A stretch of DNA of 64,000 nucleotides from Porites lobata (Eukaryota > Cnidaria > Anthozoa > Scleractinia > Poritidae), in NCBI GenBank assembly GCA_942486035.1, contig CALNXK010000006.1, positions 6,782,001-6,846,000 on the forward strand, read 5' to 3'. The notes beneath the pieces were generated by a model, which had not been told where the DNA came from, made no database searches, and saw nothing but the letters and a program-made list of their open reading frames with translations. Of this stretch, positions 23,689 through 33,265 are shown piece by piece. A program made the position numbers and the translations under genes. Every line of letters begins with the position of its first letter. Within the stretch, counting starts at the first letter, position 1.

Positions 23689-24783
23689 ATGGATATAAAG
23701 ACCTTACTAGACAATCTTCATGATGAAGTATCCTGTTCTGTTTGCATGTGTCCATTCACTGATCCAAAACAGTTACCCTGTTTGCACAGTTTCTGTCTTC
23801 ACTGCCTGAACGATATCCAGCGATCGAGCGGCGTACATGGCAAAATTACGTGCCCCGAGTGCAGGAGACAGTTTCAGATCCCTGGAAACGGAAATCCCAG
23901 CGAACTTCCCACCAATTTTCGTATCAACAGTTTGCTAGATGTCCTGACAATTAAAGAGTGCAGTACAGCTAACGTGATATGTGGAAACTGCGACAAGGGG
24001 AGCGCCCAGACCTTATATTGTTTCCAGTGTTGTTCTTTCTGGTGCGAGGAATGTATTTTAGGACATAACATAATACGCACTAATAAAGACCACAAGACGC
24101 TGGCACTGAAAGATTTTCAAGATCGCGACATCGAGTGCGTCTTACAACGACCATCATTTTGTCAGAAGAAACACCATGAAAAAAAAGAGCTCACATTTTT
24201 TTGTAAGGACTGCAAAGTCGCCATTTGCAACACTTGTGCTGTAACACTTCATGACGGTCATGGAAAGATGCTCTTGCAAGAAGCTACAGATGCGCGCAAG
24301 ACGCAGATCAACTCCGTAATTAAATCTTTAAAAGACAAGGCACTGGAAAAACGAAAGGAAATCGATGAATTAAAGAAAAAGAGCATGGACATTCAAGACC
24401 AAGTAACCGAAGTCAAAAGCCACGTGCAGAGGAATGAAGACCAAATGATTGCAATCATCGAAGGGAAGAAACAAAATGTTTTTGCTGCAGTCGATAACGA
24501 AGCGAAAAAATCACTGGAAACATTCTCACATAAAGAAAGGGAAGTTGAAAATCAAGTGGAAGCAATTGAATCAGGAATTGAAAAAACTGAATCGCTGTTG
24601 AAACGAAACTTCAGTACTGAAATCCTAGGATTCGATAAAACATTTCATACAATCCTGCAGCAACAGAGCACCGAAGAAAACCGTGACACTGAGTGTGTTT
24701 CCCGCTTTACTTTCACTAAAAGTGAAAAACTGTTTAACGTGTTAAACGATGAAGGGATAGGTAATGTAACAACTTTTTTTTAG
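23689..24783 (+). pseudogene. TRIM copy 4, truncated: RING, B-boxes and coiled coil only
   Basis: From the ATG at 23689 the frame codes 364 residues: intact C3HC4 RING, both B-boxes with their ligands, and the coiled coil, ending in a TAG at 24781-24783. The stop comes from one extra T in an eight-T run (24774-24781); paralogues read GTTTTTAGC there. The homologous linker resumes after an inserted element (24814-24967) and runs to about 25020, but the NHL region is gone. Because the N-terminal half is clean, a RING/B-box-only protein could still be made, perhaps a regulator of its siblings; that is speculation. Otherwise it is a pseudogene. Confidence 0.85.
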
Positions 24784-24813
24784 TCAACCTAAAACGGCGC
24801 AAACATCATGAAT

Positions 24814-24967
24814 TATGGAATAAAGGAAGATGTAACGAATCAGCCATGAGAGGACACAGAAAAAATTTGAGCCCCAAAAGGGATTCGAACCCACGACCCT
24901 CTGTGTTCTCTTATGGTTGATTCTTTAAATCTTATGTTATTCCCTTTATTATATAATATGAGTAAAG
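24814..24967 (-). mobile_element. Short inserted element with 8-bp target duplication in TRIM copy 4
   Basis: TCATGAAT is present at 24806-24813 and again at 24968-24975. The 154 bases between are foreign to the TRIM paralogues. On the minus strand the insert has a tRNA B-box-like GTGGGTTCGAATCCC and then TTTTGGGGCTCA. Its outer parts are inverted repeats of about 40 bases (GGAATAA, AAGAT, GAATCA, CCAT, GAGA in order), so it mixes SINE-like and MITE-like traits. Confidence 0.75.
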
Positions 24968-24975
24968 TCATGAAT

Positions 24976-25869
24976 GAAACGACAAGAAAGCAGTAAAGTA
25001 ATTGCTGGGAGAAAAGGGCGGGAAAATGTTTAGTAAGCGGCTCCTGACACTGACTCAAGCACTGTGCACTCTACACACTCGAGCGAGGCTGCAGAAGTGT
25101 CTTGGTATTGTGAAAGGAAAAAAAAAGACAAAAACGACAAAACAAAAATGAGGGAGGGAGGATGCGTGTATTCGGGAGTGTTGTGTGTCTTGATAAGGTC
25201 GTGAAAGGGTAAAATGTGGGCTTCCCCGTGAAGAAATGGTTCCTTCCGCCTTTTTGCATATGTCCAAACAGTGTGAAGCTGCGTCTAACGCGTTCTTTTT
25301 GTTTTACCCCAATGCCACCATCAAATATGAATTCGATCTACCTAAGCCTAGGCCAGCGGTATCACAGAAAAGCCAGTCTTTCATTTAGTCAATACCAAAG
25401 TGAATACACTTCAAGGCGGCAAAACTGTTGAAGCATCAAAAACATCTACTTATAACGCAGAAATATGTCACAACAAATAACTTGGTTAGGGTACATGTGT
25501 AACTGATAGACATAGAAAAAAAATTTTTAGAAACATTGCAGTATGATCCTCTTTCTTCACTTTCTTGGAGCACCAATCTTCTTTTAATCTACTTATCACC
25601 AGTCTGGTCTCTATCAAAAGATTTTCTAATTATTTCTATATAGTTTATGAGTATGTTGGTTAAAAGTTTTTAGAATTGCATATTTCAGTTATGGTAGATA
25701 ACTGCTGCTAAAATACGTCAAAAAGTTCAAAGTAACCCTGTTCTGGTTGTTTATCAATGACGTAATAAAGTCGGCATTCACTGTGTCACGTGGAAAAACC
25801 GATATTGGTGTTTCAGAACAGTTATTTCTCTACAGTATTTCAAAGCTTAGGTTGTTCCCGATCTTTTCC
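24976..25869 (+). promoter_or_regulatory. Remnant of copy 4 linker and upstream region of TRIM copy 5
   Basis: Bases 24976-25020 still match the TRIM linker (AAGTAATTGCTGGG). From about 25030 to 25310 the sequence is unrelated to TRIM; from 25320 it matches the upstream block of copy 4. A CRE-like TACGTCAA (25714-25721) and TGACGTAATAAAG (25758-25770) precede copy 5. Confidence 0.5.
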
Positions 25870-27963
25870 ATGGATATAAAGACTTTGCTGGACAATCTTA
25901 ATGATGAAGTGTCCTGCTCTGTGTGCATGTGCCCATTCACTGATCCAAAGCAGCTGCCTTGTTTACACAGTTTCTGTCTTCAATGCCTGAATGATATTCA
26001 GCGATCGAGCGGCGTCCATGGCCAAATTACATGCCCCGAGTGCAGGAGACAGTTTCAAATCCCTGGAAGTGGAACTCCCAGCGAACTTCCCACCAATTTT
26101 CGTATCAACAGTTTGCTAGATGTCCTGACAATTAAAGAGTGCAGTACAGCTAACGTGATATGTGGAAACTGCGACAAAAGGAGTGCCCAGACCTTATATT
26201 GCTTCCAGTGTTGTTCTTTCTGGTGCGAAGAATGTATTTTAGGACATAACATAATACGCACCAATAAAGAACACAGAACACTGGCACTGAAAGATTTTCA
26301 AGATCAAGACATCGAGGCCGTCTTACAGCGACCAGCATTTTGCCAACAGAAACTTCACGAAAAAGAAGAGCTTACGTTCTTTTGCAAGGACTGTAAAGTG
26401 GCCATTTGCAACACTTGTGCTGTAACACTTCATGACGGTCACGGGAAGATGCTGTTGCAAGAAGCTATAGATGCACGCAAGACGCAGATCAGCTCCGTGA
26501 TTAAATCTTTAAAAGACAAGGCACTGGAAAAACGAAAGGAAGTGGAGCAATTGAAGAAAAAGAGCACGGAAGTTCAAGACCAGGTTGCTGACGTGAAAAG
26601 CCAAGTACAGAGGAATGTAGACCAAATAACTGCAATTATAAGAGTAAAGAAACAGAATCTTTTTGATACAGTTGATTATCATGCGAAAAAATCACTCGAA
26701 TCTCTCCAACAGAAAAAAAACGAATTGGAAAATCAAGCGAGAATAATTGAATCTGCGATTGAAAAAACTGAATCTTTGTTGAAACGCAGCTCCAGTACTG
26801 AAATCCTTGGATTCAGTGAAACATTTGATACGATCCTACAAGAAGACCGCGCCATTGAAAATCGTAACTCAGCTGAATCTATCCCGGCTCGGTTTAGTTT
26901 CAATAAAAGTGAAAATCTAATTGAGGTTTTGAACAGTGAAGGGATAGGTGATGTAAAAGTTGTTTCTAGCGAAACTAAAGCGAAACGATCAGAGGCTGCA
27001 TGTGAACAAAGAAGTGATGTATTTGATGAAAATACGAGACCTCAATTTCGCCGGGCCAGTCAGGGTTCTAAAAGAGCGGACTTTCGGCGTGGTAGTCAAT
27101 GTTCTGTTGACAGTCTGGTAGCACAACCCATGTATTTCATAAAGCAATCATTTGGACAAAAGGGTAAGTCTTTTGGAATGCTTTACAATCCATACGGTGT
27201 GGCGGTGAATGGTCATGATGAAATTGCTGTGACTGAAAACTCTAACCACAGGGTTTCAGTGTTTAGTAGTGACGGTACCCACTTAAGATCGTTTGGAAAA
27301 AAAGGCAAGAGTTACGGTGAGTTCCAGTACCCTACAGGAATCGCTTTTGATAGTCTTGGTAACATTGTAGTTGCAGACAATGAGAACCACAGGGTGCAAA
27401 TCTTTGATGGCAATGGTAATTTTCTGAGAGCGTTTGGTAAACCAAAAAGTCGTGCGGACTACCAGCTTAAATTCCCTGAAGGTCTTTCAATAAACGACAA
27501 CGATGATATTATCGTTGCTGATACCGGCAACCAATTGATCAAGATATTTTCTTCTAGCGGGGAGTATTTACGCAAATTTGGCGGACCAGGTTTTTTTGCC
27601 TCTCCTTGTCACTGTATCCAACATGGGAAATATCTGATAGTTTCAGACTGCAGTAACCAAACTATTAAACTGTTTAATCATGAGGGAAAGTTTATTTCTA
27701 AATTTGGAAGGGAGGGGCATAAGTCTGGTGAGTTGAATAAGCCCCGTTACTTGTCAGTTAACAAAGAAGGATTGCTAATGGTTTGTGATTCAGGAAATCA
27801 CAGGGTTCAGGTATTTGAATTGAGTGGAAAGTTTGTTACAAAGTTTGGAAGTAAAGGCAACGAGAAAGGGGAGTTTAAGCATCCAAATTCTACAGCAAAT
27901 CTTAGTGACGGAAGGGTGGCAGTGTGTGACGGGGATAACCATCGAATCCAGATATTTGACTAA
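25870..27963 (+). CDS. TRIM-NHL protein, copy 5
   Basis: Single exon, 697 residues from the ATG at 25870 (TTTTCCATGGAT). The frame is open for 41 codons upstream but has no ATG. RING, both B-boxes, coiled coil and six NHL repeats are complete. The linker before the propeller is longer than in the other copies and rich in Arg and Ser. It holds RRAS and RRGS, both matching the basophilic kinase consensus RRxS, about 12 residues apart; copies 1 and 3 lack these. NHL loops differ from the other copies at many positions. Expected role: RING ubiquitin ligase, with NHL-mediated target binding. Confidence 0.93.
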   Translation: MDIKTLLDNLNDEVSCSVCMCPFTDPKQLPCLHSFCLQCLNDIQRSSGVHGQITCPECRRQFQIPGSGTPSELPTNFRINSLLDVLTIKECSTANVICGNCDKRSAQTLYCFQCCSFWCEECILGHNIIRTNKEHRTLALKDFQDQDIEAVLQRPAFCQQKLHEKEELTFFCKDCKVAICNTCAVTLHDGHGKMLLQEAIDARKTQISSVIKSLKDKALEKRKEVEQLKKKSTEVQDQVADVKSQVQRNVDQITAIIRVKKQNLFDTVDYHAKKSLESLQQKKNELENQARIIESAIEKTESLLKRSSSTEILGFSETFDTILQEDRAIENRNSAESIPARFSFNKSENLIEVLNSEGIGDVKVVSSETKAKRSEAACEQRSDVFDENTRPQFRRASQGSKRADFRRGSQCSVDSLVAQPMYFIKQSFGQKGKSFGMLYNPYGVAVNGHDEIAVTENSNHRVSVFSSDGTHLRSFGKKGKSYGEFQYPTGIAFDSLGNIVVADNENHRVQIFDGNGNFLRAFGKPKSRADYQLKFPEGLSINDNDDIIVADTGNQLIKIFSSSGEYLRKFGGPGFFASPCHCIQHGKYLIVSDCSNQTIKLFNHEGKFISKFGREGHKSGELNKPRYLSVNKEGLLMVCDSGNHRVQVFELSGKFVTKFGSKGNEKGEFKHPNSTANLSDGRVAVCDGDNHRIQIFD

Positions 27964-29912
27964 TCAAATGTGATTTAATTTTATCTTAAGATTTAGTCAC
28001 TTACAATTGAGATGTGCTGTTGTACTCAGTGACTCGTATTTTTTGGACGAAAAATATTTTTCTATGTAGTTTAGTCTTTTGACCTTTCTTAATTTGCATG
28101 GTAGCATCGCTGGTCTGCTGGGTGAACTTAGTCATAACTTGTATGAATACTTAACAAAATAATACAAATTGTACTCAGGTTTTTGATTGGCAAATGTATT
28201 TTTTACAACCGTTTTAGTGTTAATGCTGTTTAACCTGTTAAATAGTGCAACTAGTGTAGGGGTTCACATTTTTAAAAAAAAGCCAGTTTCAAGGATGTAT
28301 GGTTAATTACCTTTCTTCTAGGGCGCTCATGCAAGTACGTTATTTTTTTTTAGTCCACATAAACAATAACGCAATTATTTTGAATGTGGTTGCGTGTATC
28401 ATATATGCCAAGATATAAAACAATAGACTGCGAGCAATCGCTTAATTTTCTTTACAGATCAGTGGGTGGCGTATTTATGTGTACCACACTAGCAGCGACT
28501 AGAAATTACGCGGAACGAGCCATAACCGTACAAAGCTCGCTTGTTAAAAAGTTTGTTTGCAGTTTAATATAGAACACTGAAAGGATTTATAGTTAAAACT
28601 GTAGATTATGTTTGCTTAGAATTAGAGTGATTTTACTTGAACCGTGAATTGAAGCAGATAATAACAACTACCGTAGTGCAAAATAGCTAGAAATCAGAAC
28701 AAAAAAAAGACCGTAATAGAATTAGTGCATAATAGTGCGTAGTATTCGACTACCTATTTCACGGCTTAAGTACATAAAATCACTCTAGTCTGATGTGGAA
28801 ACTTTAGGGGCTTATACCTTTTAACAATATTTCCTGATAACGGTTGTGTACTGGCTATTATGGCTTTGTACTAAACATGGTGTAATAACTATTACCATAA
28901 ATTTGTAATAAACTAGTAATTTCATTTGAAGCTTGCTTGGTTCGTTTTCCCCGAAAACGTTTATTCCTTTTTACCTATTCCTTCCTGGAGGTTTTGCCAA
29001 AAAAGGTTAAGGCAATATCTAGACAAAAACAACGAAAACTACCCAAAAAGTCTTTAATTCGTGCATGTTTATAAATCCGGTTGCCTTCGTTACCTTTTTG
29101 AAATATATGCATTTATTACCACGCGTGCTGTTAAGAGGGCTAAATGTTGGCCAAAGTTCGTTTCTCTTGAAAATACAAGGTGTGCCACCACCTTCCCCTC
29201 CCTAGACATTTTTACAGCGGCGATTGTGAGGTCCTGCGTTGCCGCGATGGAGCATTTTTCATCATAGGTCTTTTAGGGCATAGAGAATTTGTTTTCGTTG
29301 AATTTCACTGAGTCTTTTTCTTTTTATTCTTTTTTAAATAAAAACTTAAATCAGGCATCAGTAAACTTGGTAAGTGGAGCATGAAGGAAGTCATAGTTTT
29401 GAATACTAAAGCCTATACTCCTCAAGGAGTAAAAAATGTTGTAAGTCAGAAATATGTCAAAAGCGAACTATGTAAATAGACCCATAATAGACTTCCGTAC
29501 CATCCTCATTCCAGGGGGCCCTCTTTAATTTCAGTCTTCCAATCGGAAGTCTCTATTTACCATTAGAAATGGATGTGTGTCAGTATAAAACGTTCTGAGA
29601 GAATTTGTAAAAAAGTTTAAATTTAATAGTTTACGATTTTGTTAGCAGATAACAATTCTCGGAAGTAAATATGTCAACAATAGCACTCAGCTAATTGCTA
29701 ATGCTGAGCTATGCAGGATATTTTTGGATTCCTTGGCAAATACGTCATATCAAGGGAAAGAAGTCTGATTGACTAGTTATAAAAATCATAAAAACGCTGA
29801 GTCCGGGTCACTGGAAAGGCCCCGTGTATTGTTCTTCGGCACGTAGCCGTTTCTTTAATCGTCAAAACAAGACTACAGTATTTCAAAACTCGCTTTGTTC
29901 CCGATCTTTTCC
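27964..29912 (+). other. 3' flank of TRIM copy 5 and upstream region of copy 6
   Basis: No gene. The stretch 28150-28930 is a diverged copy of the other 3' flanks, including AATAGACTGCGAGCAATCGC at 28423-28442, seen again near 32786. The upstream block of copy 6 (29340-29900) aligns with those of copies 3 and 5 and has a CRE-like TACGTCAT at 29741-29748. Confidence 0.5.
28907..28912 (+). terminator. Polyadenylation signal AATAAA, TRIM copy 5
   Basis: TTTGTAATAAACT followed by GCTTGCTTGGTTCGTTTTC, the counterpart of the end motifs of copies 1 and 2, about 0.95 kb after the stop. Confidence 0.55.
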
Positions 29913-31979
29913 ATGGATATAAAAACCTTGCTGGACAATCTTAATGATGAAGTATCCTGTTCTGTGTGCATGTGCCCATTCACTGATCCAAAGCAGTTGC
30001 CTTGTTTGCACAGTTTCTGTCTTCAATGCCTGAATGATATTCAGCGATCGAGCGGCGTCCATGGCCAAATTACATGCCCCGAGTGTAGGAAACAGTTTCA
30101 AATCCCTGGAAGTGGAAATCCCAGCGAGCTTCCCACCAATTTTCGTATCAACAGTTTGCTAGATGTCCTGACAATTAAAGAGTGCAGTACTGCTAACGTG
30201 AAATGTGGAAACTGCGACAAAAGGAGCGCCCAGACCTTATATTGCTTTCAGTGTTGTTCTTTCTGGTGCGAGGAATGTATTTTAGGACATAACATAATAC
30301 GCACCAATAAAGATCACAAAACTCTGGCACTGAAGCATTTTCAGGATCAAGACATCGAGGCTGTGTTAAAGCGACCAGCATTTTGCCAGAAGAAACACCA
30401 TGAAAAAGAAGAACTGAAGTTCTTTTGCAATGGCTGTAAAGTCGCCATTTGTAACACTTGTGCTATGACAGTTCACGATGATCACGGCAAGATGCTTTTG
30501 CAAGCAGCTACAGATGACCGCAAGACACAGATAAATGCCATGATAATTTCCTTAAAGAATAAAGCACTAGAAAAACGAAAGGAGGTCGAAGAATTGCTCC
30601 AAAAGAGCAAGGAAGTTCAAGAGCAGGTAACCGAGATAAGAAACCAAGTGCAGACGAATGTAGACCAAATGATTGAAATCATCCAAGCAAAGAAACAGGA
30701 AGTCTTTGATGCAATCAATAAGCAAGCGAAAGTATCACTGGAATCTCTCACACAGAAAAAACACGTACTTGAAAATCAAATAACAACAATTAACTCTGCA
30801 ATTGAACAAACGGAATCTTTGTTGAACCGAAGCTTCAATACTGAAATCCTTGGATTCACTGAAACATTTGATACAATCCTAAAGGAACAGGGCACCCAAG
30901 GAAACTCTGAAAGTATTCCTCGGTTTAGTTTCACTAAAAGCGAAAAACTGATTAACCTGTTAAGCATGAGCGAGGGGATAGGTAATATAGAATTTGTTTT
31001 TAGCGAAACGAAAGCTCAACAATCAGAAGCTGAACGTGAAGAAAGCGGTGAAGTATCTGGTGAAAACATTAGAGCAAAATTTGGCCGTGGTGGTTCTTTT
31101 GCGGAACCCAAGGTACAAACCAGTCAATTAAGACGGAAATCATTTGGACAAAAGGGTAAGTATTTTGGAATGCTTAATGAACCCTGGGGGATAGCAGTGA
31201 ATGATCGGGATGAAATTGCCGTGACTGAATACTGTAACCACAGGGTTTCAGTGTTTAGTAGCGACGGAACCTACTTAAGATCGTTTGGCAAGAAAGGTAA
31301 GAGAAATGGTGAGTTCCAATATCCTACAGGAATCGCGTTTGATACTAATGGCAATATTGTGGTTGCAGACAATGATAACCACAGGGTGCAAATCTTTGAT
31401 GGCAATGGCAACTTTCTTAGTAAGTTTGGTAAGGAAAAAAGTCGTCACCACCCCCCGCTCAATTGTCCTGAAGGTGTGTCGATAAACGGCAATGGTGACA
31501 TCATTGTTGCTGATACCGGTACCCAATTAATCATGATATTTTCTTCTAGTGGGGAGTACTTACGAAAATTTGGCGGACCAGATTTTTTCCTCAATCCCTA
31601 TCACTGTATCCAACTTGGACAATATCTTGTAGTCTCGGATTGCAATAACCATTCCATTAAAATATTAAATCTTGAAGGAAAGTTTATTTCTAAATTTGGG
31701 AAGGAGGGGAACCGGGATGGAGAGTTCAATAAGCCCCGTTATTTGTCAGTTAACAAACAAGGATTGTTAGTGGTCTGTGATTCGAGAAATAACAGAGTGC
31801 AAGTATTTGAACCAAGTGGAAAGTTTGTCACAAAGTTTGGAAGTAAGGGTAGCGGGGTCGGTGAGTTGAAGCATCCAAATTCTGCAGCAAATCTTAGCGA
31901 TGGAAGGATAGTTGTGTGTGACGGGGATAACCATCGAATCCAGATATTTGATCAAATGTGTGATACAACTTTAGTTTAA
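29913..31979 (+). CDS. TRIM-NHL protein, copy 6
   Basis: Single exon, 688 residues, intact, last of the array. The RING to B-box 1 segment is almost identical to that of copy 5 in DNA as well as protein. B-box 2, coiled coil, linker and six NHL repeats are all present. The linker holds RRKS just before the propeller. One linker residue pair (LLSMSEG) is inserted relative to the other copies' VLNSEG. The extension after the last repeat (MCDTTLV) is unique. Expected function as for copy 1. Confidence 0.93.
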   Translation: MDIKTLLDNLNDEVSCSVCMCPFTDPKQLPCLHSFCLQCLNDIQRSSGVHGQITCPECRKQFQIPGSGNPSELPTNFRINSLLDVLTIKECSTANVKCGNCDKRSAQTLYCFQCCSFWCEECILGHNIIRTNKDHKTLALKHFQDQDIEAVLKRPAFCQKKHHEKEELKFFCNGCKVAICNTCAMTVHDDHGKMLLQAATDDRKTQINAMIISLKNKALEKRKEVEELLQKSKEVQEQVTEIRNQVQTNVDQMIEIIQAKKQEVFDAINKQAKVSLESLTQKKHVLENQITTINSAIEQTESLLNRSFNTEILGFTETFDTILKEQGTQGNSESIPRFSFTKSEKLINLLSMSEGIGNIEFVFSETKAQQSEAEREESGEVSGENIRAKFGRGGSFAEPKVQTSQLRRKSFGQKGKYFGMLNEPWGIAVNDRDEIAVTEYCNHRVSVFSSDGTYLRSFGKKGKRNGEFQYPTGIAFDTNGNIVVADNDNHRVQIFDGNGNFLSKFGKEKSRHHPPLNCPEGVSINGNGDIIVADTGTQLIMIFSSSGEYLRKFGGPDFFLNPYHCIQLGQYLVVSDCNNHSIKILNLEGKFISKFGKEGNRDGEFNKPRYLSVNKQGLLVVCDSRNNRVQVFEPSGKFVTKFGSKGSGVGELKHPNSAANLSDGRIVVCDGDNHRIQIFDQMCDTTLV

Positions 31980-32479
31980 GATCCACTCACTTAAAAATGT
32001 GATCTGCTATTGCAGTTCAATGACTCGTCTTTCTGGAAGCCGAAAAACTTTTTGTGATGTTTTTAGTTTATCTTTTTTTGTGAGGACTATACATGCTGCG
32101 TTTCATTAGCTGACCTAATTATCTAGGTGAAACGAAATTAATGCCCCATTCACACCAACTAAACATTTTTCGTTAAACCAGGTTCAGTTTAAAACATGAA
32201 AAACAGACATGGAAAACTGGAACACAGGGTTTCACACAGGATTCAAATGAAGTTCTGCATGTTTTGTAATTTTCACTAAATCTCAGTGCAATCAATTTAA
32301 GTTAGCAGCTTTTATGAAGGAAAGAAAATTCAGACCAACTAAAACAGCTTTTAGGCTGTTCAGTTAGCTTAAACATGTTTAAGCTTCGGTGTGAATGCGG
32401 CTTAGTCAAGCTTTTTAATTTTATAGAAAATGACATTTTTGTCAACGTGTTTAATTCTATATACCTTGTTTCACAGTTT

Positions 32480-32602
32480 GTATAGGTAATAGCATGATTA
32501 GTGGTGATATTTGGCATAAATACCACGAGTGATATTTCGAAATTGTGATACTTAATTTCACGAGCTGTTAGGGAAGTGAAATTTGAGACAATTTTGAAAT
32601 AT

Positions 32603-32636
<34 letters not shown>

Positions 32637-32659
32637 ATCATGCTATTATTTGTTTATAC
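32480..32659. mobile_element. Palindromic MITE or hairpin element
   Basis: The left arm (GTGATATTTGGCATAAATAC, 32503-32522) pairs with GTATTTATGCCAAATATCAC (32611-32630). The pairing extends inward through GAGTGATATTTC and outward through TAATAGCATGATT, giving arms of about 75 bases with few mismatches. Confidence 0.75.
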
Positions 32660-33252
32660 TACTACCCGCAAAGGTTTTGTAATTTTTCCACGTAGGTATT
32701 TCAAATTTAGCTGAAATACCACTGCTCTAAGCCAATCAAAGTGCAGAAATTTCTCATGTAGTGGTATGAAAATAGTAAACAACAATAGACTACGAGCAGT
32801 CGCTTAATTTTCTCCAAAGATCAGTAGGGTATGATGTGTACCACGCTGGCAGCAAGCAGCGACGTTACATTTTTTAAAATAATATGTTTTTCAGTTTTTA
32901 TATAATGTATTTTAATTGAGTTTACTTGAATTACGTTTGACAATATTTACAAGAGACTACTTGAAGTTGCTCCTTCATGAAATTTTCTTCAAAGATCACC
33001 AGAGCATCGAGCAGGCAGCAAATGTCGTGTGGGCCTCTCGCGTCAGTCGCCCTCTCCCACTGGCGCTTACTTGTTACATGTGCCATCCCCCGGGATTTGA
33101 GGAAAAATAAGGGACTATTTGCATATTTCTATATACCAAAGGACAACTTAAAGTATAGATCATTTATGTTTCAAGTAGATGAGAAAGTTAAAAGAGCAAA
33201 GACTTACTTAAAATAATAGCTATTGTGTTTTGTAGTAATTGTACAATAATGT

Positions 33253-33258
33253 AATAAA
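33253..33258 (+). terminator. Polyadenylation signal AATAAA, TRIM copy 6
   Basis: GTAATAAACTTCAATTTGCA, matching the end motif of copies 1 and 2, about 1.27 kb after the stop. Confidence 0.6.
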
Positions 33259-33265
33259 CTTCAAT

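Larger units (their letters stand above)
31980..33265 (+). other. 3' flank / probable 3' UTR of TRIM copy 6
   Basis: No gene. It holds a long hairpin-forming palindrome (32480-32659) and the conserved block AGTCGCTTAATTTTCTCC (from about 32798). The end motif is at 33253. Confidence 0.5.

Noticed and set aside
25747..25869. 41-codon N-terminal extension of TRIM copy 5
   Set aside because: The frame is open but has no ATG, and it covers the conserved promoter motifs.
29870..29890. Conserved CAG before TATTTCAAA as a 5' UTR splice acceptor in TRIM copies
   Set aside because: Present before copies 1, 5 and 6 but not before 2, 3 and 4, so too inconsistent to call.
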